From Petrosia ficiformis (lineage: Eukaryota > Porifera > Demospongiae > Haplosclerida > Petrosiidae): 64,000 nucleotides of DNA. Positions 1 through 63,987 of the stretch are shown here, in pieces (the stretch's first letter is position 1; every line of letters starts with the position of its first letter). A program made the translations under genes and the position numbers. Location of the stretch: assembly GCA_947044365.1 (NCBI GenBank), contig OX345636.1, positions 36,729,212 through 36,793,211 on the forward strand. Reading direction: 5' to 3'. The notes under the pieces are model-generated. The model did no database searches, was not told the DNA's origin, and was given only the letters and a program-made list of their open reading frames with translations.

Positions 1-334
1 TGAAACAATTTGTTTCCATTTTTTTGTACTCATAAGTTTAGAGCAGCCTTAAATAATTAACCATCGTTGACGTCACTATCAGTAATATAGAATTAAAATG
101 AAGTAAATAGCTGTAGAATATCATAAATTGCAACTAATAAATTTTTAAAAAAAGGTATGGTATTACAAATGAGTTTCAAACACACACAATTACAATAATA
201 GCTATTAAATAAAATATTTTTCCCTACTGGCAATTATAAAATATACTTTAAAAATCATCTTTTATATAAAAAATTATAATTATATCTGTAAAATAATAGC
301 TATATGCTTTGCTAATCTGTCCTCACATTTATAA

Positions 335-777
335 TTAATTTAGCTTAGTAACATATTCTTTAAGGTTGTTATCGATGACTTTTCTTGCTTCCTGAGCATC
401 TTTGGACATTTTCTCCAATACTTCGATGTCAGCTTCCCATAGCATTTCACCATCTATTTTGTGGTGCAAAATTATTTCAGCTGCACTCTTGAGTACTTCA
501 AACCGGCGACAGAATTCTGCTGTCTGAGGAGGTAGACATTTTACACCAAGTGGACTAATAGCCTGACCTCCAAACTTTCTCTTCACAGAGCATTTGAAGT
601 GCAAAAATGCCACAGGATTTTTTTTCATTCCGAGAAGACGTCTGAGTTGTCTATCTGGTAAATTGGATATACTAGCTCCATTAACCTCCATATCTTCTGC
701 AGATTCTACATATTCCTCGTTGATACCTAGTTTTCTCATAAATTCTGCAACCTCGTTCACACTTAAATCAATTAAAG
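335..777 (-). CDS. SAM-like domain terminal exon, gene unassigned
   Basis: Open frame of about 147 codons from a good splice acceptor (pyrimidine-rich, ending ACTGTAG) at about 778 down to a TAA stop at 335. The first 65 residues look like a sterile alpha motif (SAM) domain: the pattern LSVNEVAEFMRKLGI, an acidic helix, then SNLPDRQLRRLLGM is the usual five-helix SAM layout. The remainder is helical and charged (MLWEADIEVLEKMSKDAQEA) and could be a second, diverged SAM-like fold. SAM domains mediate protein-protein binding. It lies on the same strand as, and 2.8 kb downstream of, the last exon I can assign to the RNF213-like gene. The splice phase does not join directly to that exon, so it is either a later exon after an unseen one or the end of a separate gene. 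Codon use and length argue that it is real coding sequence. Confidence 0.55.
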
Positions 778-838
778 CTACAGTGGTATTACAAATGAAT
801 ATTCTTATAATCAGTATATGGATTACAACAATGCACAC

Positions 839-1044
839 ATAATTCTACATCATTAGCAGTACACTTTCAGGAGTCACTTCTATAGAGTATGTATACATAA
901 TTATTCATTAATTTGGTTACAACAATGAAGTATATGCTTTTTGTAGGTATGATATGATCATGACTGCAATTGGGCTGGAGTAAAGGTTTTTATGGCCTGC
1001 ATATCTTGTCTCAAGGCAGAATAAATTTAGATATGTTGGTGTCA
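839..1044. other. Non-coding spacer
   Basis: AT-rich sequence between the SAM exon and a copy of repeat A. I see no coding frame, RNA gene or clear repeat in it. Confidence 0.4.
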
Positions 1045-1265
1045 AATACGCATTGTATGCTAGATAAGGAAGTTGTGCCATTCATGGGGTTCGGTCAATT
1101 AAAAGGAGTGGCACAGTAGAGCGCACGCTTGAGCTCTACACACCAGCAGGAAAAACACTGCTGTGGCTTACATAAAAACTATCTGAAATATATCTATAAA
1201 ATTCTACCAGAACCTTTAAAAAGTAATAACTATTGGATAACAACTATGTTGCTTTTTTTTTTTAG
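1045..1265 (+). repeat. Repeat A (MITE-like), partial copy 1
   Basis: Shares an ordered series of blocks with the best copy at 43.36-43.76 kb: TAAGGAAGTT, then GGTTCGGTCAATTAA, a GC-rich AGAGCGCACG segment, GAGCTCTACACACCAGCAG, and a tail with TTCTACCAGAACCTTTAAAA. The outer terminal inverted repeat is missing on the left. It abuts the exon-like frame that ends at 1230, and may have truncated it. Confidence 0.65.
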
Positions 1266-1506
1266 GCATTCAATTAAGTTCAATATTAATTTCCTATACA
1301 TGCCAAAAGCAACATTGTGTGGTTTAATTATTAGAAGACTATCTATAATTGACAGTTGTTTACATTTTGGGGGTGCAATATCTGGAGTTTGTATACAGTT
1401 CATATTGAGCAATGATGGCAGGACTTCATCACAAATTTTGTCATCCCATGTGTCATGACTATCAGCAGTATCAGCTTCATGTTTTTTGCTTAGGTCTATC
1501 TGGATT
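1230..1506 (-). CDS. Exon-like open frame, unknown function
   Basis: A continuous frame of about 90 codons follows a plausible acceptor (TTTATAG) at 1507. It has an acidic opening (HEADTADSHDTWDDKICDEV) and then a hydrophobic-rich segment with SIIDSLLIIKPHNVAFGMY. I recognise no domain. The frame runs to a stop next to, or just inside, a copy of repeat A, so the real exon may end near 1265 and the last few codons may come from the repeat. It lies on the strand of the large RNF213-like gene and could be one of its distal exons. The phase does not match the last assigned exon, so I leave it separate. Confidence 0.35.
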
Positions 1507-3604
1507 CTATAAAGTTAACGAGAAACAATTATATATATAATATATTATATAATTATATATATTCCAAAAAAATCCAGTACCATCTGTCCAAAGAAACTCA
1601 TCCATTTATAGCAACAAGAGTGTATGAATGGAAGAATCAGCTATAGAAATGCTATGTCAATCCTTGTTAAACAAACCTACTTCAGATGATGATATTTTTA
1701 AAGTTCTAGATGTCAAAATACATGTTCTAAGGTATATGCCCTCCCACAGAAAGGCAGTAAACTTCAGAAATAGAGGGATGAAGTGTACAGATGCCGAGCA
1801 TCACTATTTTTTTAGGAATGACAAATGCGAGTATTTTAACCATGCGGATTGTGCGATAAGGCTAAAATAAGTCACTGTTGTTTAAAATGTAGAAGTTATA
1901 CAGACTAGTAAAGAGGTGGGCATTGCCTGTGGGATTATTATACTTTCAAGTTTCAAGTGCTTGCCTTTTTTTCTTCCTGGCAATAGCGAAGCATAAATTT
2001 TATATCAATGGCTGTCTTAATAACTCTTCTTTCCACAAAGTAAGTTATTGTCTTCAGTCTTGTCAAATGTGAGAGTTATAGAGCTGAAACAATTAGATAT
2101 TAGCGCTCCGCCCACATACATTTTTGGCTCTGAGATTGGGGTATTTACAAAAACACCTTTTAATTATAGACGTGAAAAGGTTAATAATAGTAGAGCATGC
2201 AGTATTTAAGTATTAGAATATAATTATGGTATTAAGCAATTATGTATGCATGCAAAAACATACAATGAGCTATAAAGAGTTGCTAAAGATGATCTGGTAT
2301 ACCACATAAAATCATGAAAACAAAACAATAATTATAGTGTCAACTGCACAATTAAAATTTGCACAGTGTGAACAGCGGATATGTTTACCCTTCAACTGCA
2401 CAATTTTTTTCTTTTACGATATTAGAGGATGAATACATTATTGGGTTCCTCTATTAGTAGGTTCTGTGGCACAATTATAATTGTACTACCCATTTGGAAC
2501 ATTTTGTCAATTGTCAAAGACATTGCTGCTTTAGTCAGCAACAGTGTGCTGTATAGCTTGAAGAAAATCATATTTGACAGAAGTTGGCATAGCGTTTTAG
2601 ATAGCAGTTATACCATCATTAAATCAGAAATTATGTTTAAAATTCTTTTCTTAATAATTATTACGATGTACTATTGAAAGCTAACATGTTTTCCTATCTG
2701 GTTCCCAATAGTGCAGTTTCAAGAGTACTAAAATAATGTTCACCACTAGGTGACTGATATATGTGACATTGGACCCAATGCACTTTGGCCATCCTATGTG
2801 GTGAGGTCAGTAATCCATAAAACCTACAGTTTGAGGGGGTCATGCTCCCATGGGACACACACATTAACAGACCTCTATTAATTTACTTTTAGCCCAAATG
2901 CAGCTAAAAAAATCACAACCTATACAGCATAGCTAGACATCAAAAGAGAGTGAATTTTGCATGGATCAAATTTCCTTCAAATAGTTTAAAGATATTAACA
3001 TTTACTAACTTTCTATATGTATATTTGGAGAAAAGAATACATATAAAATGTGTATAATTAGTGTCTGTAATATAGTGACACATACTGAAAGGTGTGCCTT
3101 AATAATCAAGAGTCTCATCAAACATTATTTTGCATATAATTACATATACATAGATGCATAATACATGTACGTGCTTGTTGGTAAGCAGCACCATTCATGA
3201 GCTAAAACATTCACACGCTTCACACAAACGTTTTGCACCACCTGGGTGTGGAACTGCCCCTGGAACTATTATATTCCTAAGTGATATATACAGCATATAA
3301 AAGCGCAGACGTATGCAAAAAGACTGTTTACCCATTTGATAATATTAGACACAGATCTGAACAATTATTGTATGTACACTTTAATGACAAATCTGGGATA
3401 CACATTTATGAAGTAGTTTATTGGTTTAATAGCTCTTACTTTCTGAGTGCAAGACGTAATTTTACATAGTGACAGACATTAACATCTGGAAGGAAATCCA
3501 CTGCTTCAACTTTTAGTTTTTCAATTAGAAACAACTTGAGTGATGACTGTTAATGAACAAAACACATGTAATAGTCTTAATGTGATTTCTTTTTTTGTTC
3601 TTAC
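1507..3604. other. Mostly non-coding; one weak minus-strand frame
   Basis: AT-rich DNA without a recognisable gene. A minus-strand frame of about 60 codons (2617 down to 2430, ending in a stop) includes MFQMGSTIIIVPQNLLIEEP. It reads like protein but has no clear acceptor and no family I know. The plus-strand frame at 1628-1870 is likewise unrecognised. The rest shows only short AT-rich repeats. Confidence 0.35.
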
Positions 3605-56028
<52,424 letters not shown>

Positions 56029-56513
56029 CTGTGCAAAAAAAAGACCAGTAACTACTACAAACTGTCATGTTAAACAGAACCCTTGCCCCTATAGTACAGT
56101 CAAAAATGCACTAAGTATGGAAATGAATAATAATTACTATTGTTATACACAGCATCTAAATATCAAACATACCACTCAACATATTGAAATTACTATCAAA
56201 ACAGTGATAGCTCGACAATTATACATGAGTTATATGCACTGTGATTGTTGTGTAATTCGAATATTATCTTCTGCTGTACCCAATGTATCTGCTAATAGGA
56301 ACACATGTTTTGGGACCAAATGATATTTCATTTTGGATTGATGGAATACAAAATTGTAGATAGCCCAGTTACTCCAAATTAATTCATTGCCATGTGATTT
56401 TAAGTTTCAAACAAATGAAAGATCCTCTTCAAGCTTTGTCATTATTACATCTGTTGTTAGTGAATGCTGTGAAAAGCTGTTTTTTAAAAAAAATATTATT
56501 TGGAAAGAGTAAA

Positions 56514-56521
56514 TTGCTATG
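56514..56521 (+). repeat. hAT target-site duplication, left (TTGCTATG)
   Basis: Eight bases identical to 59573-59580, directly outside the inverted ends. Confidence 0.93.
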
Positions 56522-59500
56522 CAGTGGCGTATCTACAGCAAGGCCTGGCAGGGCACAGGCCCTGCCAAAAATATTTAGGGCCCATGTCTAGCAGGGCACA
56601 GGTCCTGAGGCCCTATCTATAATACTTAGTGCCAGTGATTCTTTCTTTACAAGGCAGGTAGTGTTTTAGAAAGTACTGACCTGTGAGTAGTTACTAAATT
56701 TCTCTGACCTGACCAGGCTCATCTATGATCACAGCAAGTTAGCAAACTATCTACAACGGGTTAAAATTAGCTTTTAATAGACTAGATCTAGCTAGTTATT
56801 AAATAATTTTTTAACTCGTAATAATTAACACCACCATGAGTAAACAGCTGACTTTAAGGTCATTTTTGCCTAAGAAGAGTTCTGATACTAGATCCAGATA
56901 CGAAGATGATGTTCCTGATCCTAAACGACTACAACTATCTGTAACTGAGTTTGAATCTGATTCCGAGCCTGAGGAGCTCGCCGTTTACGACGCTGAGGAG
57001 TCTGTTGCTTTGTCAAGTACTACTGAATCGAACCATCTGATGTCACCGTCCGAGTACACAAACGACACACTGTTTGACACAGAATCACAGAACTATGATT
57101 TGCCAGGCCATGATAGAGCTACATGTAAGTTTGACAAATTGAACTCAGCCTGAGCATACATAATAAATTGAACTTTACAGATTTACAAGATACTGAACTA
57201 ACTGAAGAAAGCCAGCAGGAGTCAACGACGTCAAGTAACTCTATCACATCGTCATCGTCATCCAATTCTGAATTGCCTTTTGATATTGCTCAAACATCTC
57301 GTGATAGACCTGTACAGCCATGTTTAAATTTTCCATATACCACGTTTGGTGGTAAGAAGAGGTGCTTCAACAAAGAATGGTATGAAAGGTACAAGTGGAT
57401 AGAGTACTCAAGAGAGAGAAATGCTATATTCTGTTTCCCATGCCGATTTTTTTTCCTTGGGTCTGGGTTCTGGACGTTCTGCTTTCAAAGATGCATTCAC
57501 TCGCAAAGGTTTTCAAGATTGGAAACATGCACTTGGAAAAGTTGGAATGTTACCTAAGCATGATGCATCATCTACTCACAAAGAAGCAGTGCTTTCGTGG
57601 TATGATTTCATAAAGAATGCTAAGCAAGGTACATCTGTAGCTCATCGAATCGATTCAACGAGACAGCATCAGATCGAAACAAATCGTTACTATCTAAAAA
57701 CGCTAGCAGAAATAGTTTTGCTTTGTGCAAGGCAAGGCATAGGGCTAAGAGGACACCGTGAGTCTGAGTCTTCAAATTCCTCAAATAAAGGAAATTTCCT
57801 TGAAATTCTCCACCTTGTCTCTTCTCATGATGAAGTTGTCAGGGAGAAACTTAGAAAGGGACCCAAAAATTCTATTTACATTGCTCCAGCAATACAGAAC
57901 ACTCTGTTGACAATTATGGGTAGTATGGTAAGAAAGAGTGTATGTAACGGTGCTAGAGATGCAGAATTCTTTTCTATATTGGCAGATGAAACTAAAGACC
58001 TCAGCAAAATAGAACAGTTGTCAATAGCTTTGAGGTACGTTGACTCTACAGGAAGCATCCAAGAGCACCTTCTCACCTATGTCGCTGTGCCTGATCTTAC
58101 TGCTGAAGGTTTAACAACGTATATTCTTGAAGCACTTTCTGAGTTTAACCTTGACCCCCAGAGAATTGTATCTCAGTCTTACGATGGAGCTGCTGTTATA
58201 AGCGGGCACTGCACAGGTGTGCAACAGCGGGTCAGAGAGGTGGTGCCACATGCTATTTATATCCACTGCCATGCACACCTACTGAACTTAGTGCTAGTAG
58301 ACAGCGTTAAAATGGTACCTTGTGCAGCAGAGTTTTTTTCTATCATACAGTCAATATATGTCTTCATATCAACAACCAAGGCACACCACATCTTTCTTCA
58401 GCAACAGAAAGTATTGCACAATGATAGGAAAACGCTACAGTTACAAAGACTATCAGATACTCGATGGGTTTGTAGGTTTGCTGCAGTGAACGCCATTTGC
58501 TTAACTTTTGATTCTGTGTTAGCCACTCTTCAAGAAATACGTGAAGGTACTGATAGTGTAAAGGCTGTGGAAGCAACAGGTCTTTATCACCAAGTGGCTA
58601 CATTCTCCTTCATTGTATCCTTAGTGACATTTGACAAAATTCTTCAATGCACTAAGAATTTGTCGGATCAGTTGCAGAGCAGTAGTATCGATTTAGCTTG
58701 TGCAGCTGATCTGGTTCTTACTACCAAGACTACGCTAGAAGAGTATCGAAGTGAAAGCTTTTGGGCAAAAGTGTTTCAGTATGCTGAGAGTATTGCAATA
58801 CATCACAATATAGATGTATTATCTCCACCAAGAAGACAGAGAAGACTCCCCACACGTTTTTCAAATGCAGTGATTTTAGAGTCAGTTGGACATCAGGAAC
58901 CTCTGTCTTGTAGTAATGAGTATATGACCAGAATGTTCTTTCCAGTTCTCGATGCTTTCATAGCTGAGATGTCTAAAAGATTTGATGACAGAAACATCGC
59001 CATAATGCGTGCTATTCAAGTATGTCACCCTCATGCAGAGAGCTTCTTAGTCCCTGAAGCTTTGCAACCTCTTGTCGAAACTTATCATTTGGATAAAGAT
59101 TCTATTGATATGGAAGCTAGACTAGCCAAGAAAACTCTACAGATGAAAGATAATATCAATGGGGTGAGCGATGTGTTCACTTTACTTTCACCATTACAGG
59201 AAGCATTTCCAAACCTACTCAAGCTAATTAAAATATCACTAACTATAGCTGTGACTTCTGCTCATTGTGAGAGGAGCTTTTCTACGTTAAAATGGGTAAA
59301 GAACTACCTACGAACAACTATGAGTGAACAACGACTAACAGATATAACTACACTGGCAGTCGAAAGAGAACTATCAGGCTCAATTTTGCTTGATGATGTT
59401 GTAGATGCATTCAACAGTACACAAAATAGACGTATGCTTTTATCGTAATTATATTCGTAAAACCACACCCCTTATAAATAATTAATGAGGTCGAAAAAAA

Positions 59501-59572
59501 ATTTTCAGCTCGCTTCGCTCGCCACTTAGTTCTTCATGTCCTACTGAACCCAGTGTTCTAGATACGCCACTG
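56522..59572 (+). mobile_element. Autonomous hAT transposon, near-complete
   Basis: 3051 bp from CAGTGGCGTATCTA to TAGATACGCCACTG, a 14-bp perfect terminal inverted repeat, with a perfect 8-bp duplication TTGCTATG. The subterminal left region has a local palindrome GGCAGGGCACAGGCCCTGCC and a second GCAGGGCACAGGTCCTG, plausible transposase-binding sites. One transposase gene occupies most of the length. With one apparent frame shift it is the best-preserved transposon here. Its ends match the MITE at 46460-47034. Confidence 0.93.
56836..59448 (+). CDS. hAT transposase (TTF finger, DUF4371, hAT dimerisation domain)
   Basis: Two exons: 56836-57123 (start MSKQLTLRSFLPKK) and 57180-59448, with an intron of 56 bp (CAT|GTAAGT...TTTACAG|AT). 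The second exon gives a TTF-type zinc finger (FGGKKRCFNKEWYERYKWIE; FCFPCRFF), the RNase H-like core with ADETKDLSKIEQL (first acid) and SQSYDGAAVISGHCTGVQQR (second), then an HCHAHLLNLVLV block. The C-terminal dimerisation region is VTSAHCERSFSTLKWVKNYL and RLTDITTLAVERE. The total is about 850 residues, normal for this class (ZMYM1 or 52-kDa repressor-like relatives in animals). The only break is a one-base shift at the T8 run 57447-57454, inside the TTF finger. If that run is miscounted the gene is intact. Confidence 0.88.
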
Positions 59573-59580
59573 TTGCTATG
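59573..59580 (+). repeat. hAT target-site duplication, right (TTGCTATG)
   Basis: Exact copy of 56514-56521. Confidence 0.93.
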
Positions 59581-60790
59581 TGATCTAAATTGTACAGGAT
59601 GTCTTGTGTCTCTGCATCTGTAAGTGGCAAAAATCAGTCTGTTTCAGGTTGTTGCCGCCAGCTTGTGATGGTTTGGTCGCTATCCTAACGTAAAAAATTG
59701 TGAAATGAGTACATTTAGTGTTATATTTCCAACTAAATGCTCTTGCACCTACCACCAATCACATGGCAAAATGTCATCTAGTCCCAAGATATTGTCCATT
59801 TTCCTGGATGACTCCATGAATAAGGTACAGCCTGGGATTAAAATGGTATAAATTTAGCATTAAAAGTGGAACTGGCTTTCTATTTTGGGTATACATGGTT
59901 GTAACACATTTAATTACAAGCAATAGTAACCATCTGCCTGTATGGTAGTGAGAGTTAATTAAACCATACAATCAAAATGAATGTGTAATAATGGTTTAAA
60001 TTATCCACAAGTTCTTGTTAGTAGATAGTTATTCAGATAATTGTTATAGAGAGGCCATAGAGGGTTAGCTACTGGTCTGAGAGGTACAGACTCATTAAGT
60101 AAATGTGCACAGTAATTAAACATGTAATACTTTCATATATTGCTGGCACTCTATTCACCACAACGTTCTGGAAACCTGAAGAATAACCAGCCAAAATTGG
60201 AATCAGTTCCATTTTTGTAAAATCTTGAGTTGATGAAATATATAATAATTAGAAGTTCCAATCCATCATTTGTTTAGATACTATTAGCACTCCAGGCTAT
60301 TATTTTACCAGATTTTTCAACATAGAGTAGGACAATTTTTATTTTGAATAAATTATGTTGAATATTGGAAGTTACATTAATTAATTAGCATATGCAGTTT
60401 TTTATGTACTGTACATATATATAATTATATACACTTTTTGTGTTGATATTCGTAGCCCATACATAGTATCCTAATATATTCCATAACTATATATATATAA
60501 TTACAATTATGTATATACATATACATGTATATACAATAGCTAACAGCCACATCAAAGTTACCGAAAGGTGTTTAATACGTGATATACACCCAACCACAGG
60601 TGGATATGAAACCACAGGGCTGATATAAGACCTATAATGATATTCATAATAGATTGCATTAGTCTGAGCATGTGCAATCGAGTTGTAAATTGAAAAGAGT
60701 TGGAGACGAGTTGTTTACAAATGGAAAAGGAGCGTAGAGATGTAGATGTCAGGTAACATTGATGTACATGTTAGGTATAGAGTATATTAT
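59581..60790. other. No assigned feature
   Basis: AT-rich. A minus-strand acceptor at about 59690 followed by a short open stretch (IATKPSQAGGNNLKQTDFCH) could be an exon of the RNF213-like gene, but it has no family signal. The rest has only short AT repeats. Confidence 0.3.
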
Positions 60791-60796
60791 ATGGAG

Positions 60797-60922
60797 CATG
60801 GCTTCTCGGTGTGTATCAGTAATATCAGCCTTTCACCCCTTGATAGCAGCCCTCAACTTCGCCTCATGCTGCTATCTCGGGGGTTCAGGTCTGATATTGC
60901 TGATACACACCTCAAAGCCATG
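60797..60922. repeat. 126-bp palindromic element
   Basis: CATGGCTT...GGTGTGTATCAG at the left pairs with CTGATACACACCTCAAAGCC-ATG at the right, and TGATAGCAGCC pairs with GCTGCTATCTC near the centre. The arms are about 55 bp. A (TA)-rich tract follows. Confidence 0.85.
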
Positions 60923-60959
60923 TTATTATATATATTACATATATATATATTATATATAT

Positions 60960-61219
60960 TGTAATAGACCATGCGGTCTTTTTCTAACTTTATCTTAACT
61001 CAACAACATACAATACAATACAATGTCTGCCCAACTATAATTCTAGAAAGTTCTAGACTATATTAAGAACCACATGTACAATTCCAGAAAGTTCTCTAAG
61101 TACATGACAAAATGACATCACACATTAACACCTAGACAAATCAACTCAAATTAAGAAATAAAAACATCTATTTTAAGAAATCACAAAATTATCCATGAAG
61201 TACATGAAAATCCCTTACA
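60960..61219 (-). repeat. 3' LTR of gypsy element 4
   Basis: On the minus strand it starts TGTAAGGG at 61219, directly after a purine tract (AAAAGAAGGGGAGAGGAG), and ends CTATTACA at 60960. Length 260 bp. The internal TCTAGAA/TTCTAGA repeats are typical of AT-rich LTRs. The 5' LTR is outside the window. Confidence 0.75.
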
Positions 61220-61258
61220 CTCCTCTCCCCTTCTTTTGCGTCAAACTGGTTTGTCGCA

Positions 61259-61838
61259 TCAAGTAATATGAGACAATGCATCAGCATTGCTGGTCTTCTT
61301 TCCACTTTGATATTTGACTTCAAACTGGTATGGTTGGAGAGAGAGACTCCATCTTGTCAGACGAGCATTGTTCTCTTTTAATCTATCCAGCCATTCTAAC
61401 GAATGATGATCTCTTTCAATGGTGAACTGTCGACCCAGAACATATACTGTGAAGGCTTGGACCCCCAGTTTGATTGCCAGGCACTCCTTCTCGACAGTTG
61501 AATAGGATTCTTCTCGAGGTTGTAGCTTGCGACTAAAATACGGCACTGGGTGGTCATCCCCACTGTCATCATACTGACTAAGAACAGCTGCTACTCCCTG
61601 ATTAGAGGCATCAGTTTGGATTGTAAACTGTCGATCAAAATCAGGGCTTTTCAATACTGGAGCACTACATAAAATATCCTTAAGTTTCTGAAATGCCTCC
61701 TGGCACTCTTTAGTCCAGTTAACTAGACTAGGTGCTGACTTCTTCGTTAGGTCTGTCAATGGGACTGCAATTGCTGAATAGCTCGGAATGAATTTGCGAT
61801 AGTATCCTGTTAAACCTAGAAAGATTCCTCTTTTTTTG
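61259..61838 (-). pseudogene. RNase H domain, gypsy element 4
   Basis: FTIQTDASNQGVAAVLSQYD (first Asp), VEKECLAIKLGVQAFTVYVL (Glu), ERDHHSLEWLDRL and SGKKTSNADALSH (last Asp). All four catalytic acids are visible. The join with the RT thumb (GLTGYYRKF-type motif) is broken by a one-base shift in the run at 61831-61837. Stop at 61259, about 40 bp before the polypurine tract. Confidence 0.85.
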
Positions 61839-62391
61839 TCTTCGGAGCTGGAAACAACTTAACTGCTTCAACCTTAGATTTTTCCGGGCGAACTTTGCCA
61901 CTCCCCACAACATGTCCTAAATACACACACTCAGCCATACCAAACTGACACTTCTTTGGTTTGGTTGTGAGCCCAGCTCTACGTAACTTATCCAGAATAA
62001 GTCTAACACATTGCAAATGGTCCTCCCACGAGGAAGTATATACCACCAGATCATCTAGGTAGGCTAAAGCAAATTCTTCACTTCCTCGAAGTAGATGATC
62101 CATCATCTGCTGGAAGGTGGCTGGGGCCCCACTAAGGCCAAAGGGCATAACAATGAACTGAAATAGTCCAAAGGGTGTAATGAATGCAGTCTTGTGGCGT
62201 GCCTCTTCTGCAACTGGCACCTGCCAATACCCTCTCGTAAGGTCCAAAGTGGAGATAAACTTGGCTTGCCCAATTTGGTCAATCAGATCATCTACCCTTG
62301 GCATTGGGTAAGCATCAAATTGTGAGACTGAGTTTAACCGACAATAATCAACACATAGACGGAGACTGCCGTCTTTCTTTTTTACTAACAC
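61816..62391 (-). pseudogene. Reverse transcriptase palm, gypsy element 4
   Basis: LVKKKDGSLRLCVDYCRLNS, FDAYPMPRVDDLIDQIGQAK, STLDLTRGYWQVPV, FGLFQFIVMPFGLSGAPATF and the active site ALAYLDDLVVYTSSW. All main RT motifs are present, with YLDD intact. The frame is broken from the upstream part near 62430 and from RNase H near 61835, so a full-length enzyme would not be made as read. Confidence 0.9.
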
Positions 62392-63569
62392 AATGGGCGC
62401 AGCCCAGTCACTTGTAGAAACCTCAACGAACCATTTTCTAGCATTTCCTTCAGTTCTGCTTGGATTGTCTCCCGATATGCATGGGGCAGTCTATAGGGAG
62501 GTAATCTGACTGGAGTGGCATTCCCAGTTAGAATGTGGTGCTTTGTCACGTCAGTTTTACCAGGCAGGTTTTGCAATACGTCTGAGTACTTCCCCAATAA
62601 CAGTTTCAGTTCATGCTGTTGTTCAGTGGTGAGTTGATCACCAATTAGGGGTTGATCATCAGAGTCACCTTCACTGTCATTCCATACCAGTACTTCATCA
62701 TTCTGGTCAGAATCTGCTTGATCTTGAGCAAAGAAAACGGAATTGCTTGGCACATGCCATCTCTTCAACATGTTGATGTGAAAAATTCTTTTACGTTTAC
62801 TCTTATCATTCATATCGACTTCATAATTCACGGTTCCAATTCGACTAGTAATCGTATATGGTCCCTGCCACTGAGCCAGTAACTTGCTTGTGGATGATGG
62901 CAGTAGGACTAGCACTTGATCCCCATTTGCGAACTCTCTAGTCCGGACATTCCTCTCATACCACAGCTTTTGATGTCTTTTGGCATCTGACATATTCTGA
63001 TTTACTATCTCAGCCATCTTTGAGAGTTTCTCCCGTATAGACAACACGTGTGACACAACACTCTCTGTGCTTCTTTTCTTGGCTTCCCAAGATTCTCGTA
63101 CAATGTCCAATGGTCCTCGTACAGTACGACCATACAGGCGTTCGAATGGAGAAAACTCCGTTGAGGCTTGTGGGACCTCCCGGTAAGCAAATAAAAGATA
63201 GGGAATCAACTTATCCCAATCTTTCCCTTCGGTAACTGCTGTCTTACGAATCATTGCTTTCAGTGTTTGATTAAACCTTTCGACTAGTCCGTTGGTTTGC
63301 GGATGATATGGGCTTGTTCGTATCGGTGAGACATGTAGCATACTATAAATCTCCCTCAGGAGTTGTGAGGTAAAGTTGCTCCCTTGATCTGTCAAAACTT
63401 CCTCTGGTATACCTACTCTTGAGAACAACTTGATAGGTTCCTCTGCAATGGTTCCTGCATCGATACTTCGAAGTGGGACTGCTTCAGGATATCGTGTAGC
63501 GTAATAACAGAATACTAGAATATACTGGTTACCTGACCTGCTCCTGGGTAATGGACCAACGATGTCCAT
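62385..63569 (-). pseudogene. Integrase core, GPY/F module and RT leader in one frame, gypsy element 4
   Basis: One 394-codon frame. Integrase: MDIVGPLPRSRSGNQYILVF (first Asp), VLTDQGSNFTSQLL (second) and PYHPQTNGLVERFNQTLKAM (Glu). Then the GPY/F module (LAQWQGPYTITSRIGTVNYE; IFHINMLKRWHV), an acidic linker, and the RT leader (QHELKLLLGKYSDVLQNLPG; PPYRLPHAYRETIQAELKEM). The frame is continuous from integrase into RT, so integrase lies upstream of RT by design and not through rearrangement. Confidence 0.9.
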
Positions 63570-63987
63570 TGCGATGAAAAGATTCTGACATTACGGGCAA
63601 TGGGATCATTGGTGCTGGCTGTACTCTTCTGGAAGTTGACTTCTGGCAACTCTCACATGTCCTGCAATGTTCCTTCACGTCCTGGTATATTGTTGGCCAA
63701 TAAAATCTTTGCAAAATTCTTTTGACTGTCTTCTCCTTCCCCAGGTGTCCAGCCAAGGGAATTTCATGGGCTAAATGTAGGACTGGTTTTCTACACTCCC
63801 TAGAAAGGATCAGTTGCTCTTGTGGTTCACCTCCCCCCCTCTGGTTCCTTGGGGTCCAGTATCTATAGAGCAGTTTGTTGCGGATGAAAAACCGATCTCC
63901 TTTTGCTTCTTCTGCTTCTTTCTTTATGTATTGAAGGGTGGGGTCCTCACTCTGGAGCCTCTGCAGCTCTGCTGATGACATGTCCAA
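63529..63987 (-). pseudogene. Integrase zinc-binding domain, gypsy element 4
   Basis: HLAHEIPLAGHLGKEKTVKR, FYWPTIYQDVKEHCRTCESC: the HxxxH and CxxC ligands of the integrase N-terminal domain. It is preceded by the usual acidic segment (ELQRLQSEDPTLQYIKKEAE). A small frame break near 63575 separates it from the core. Confidence 0.88.
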
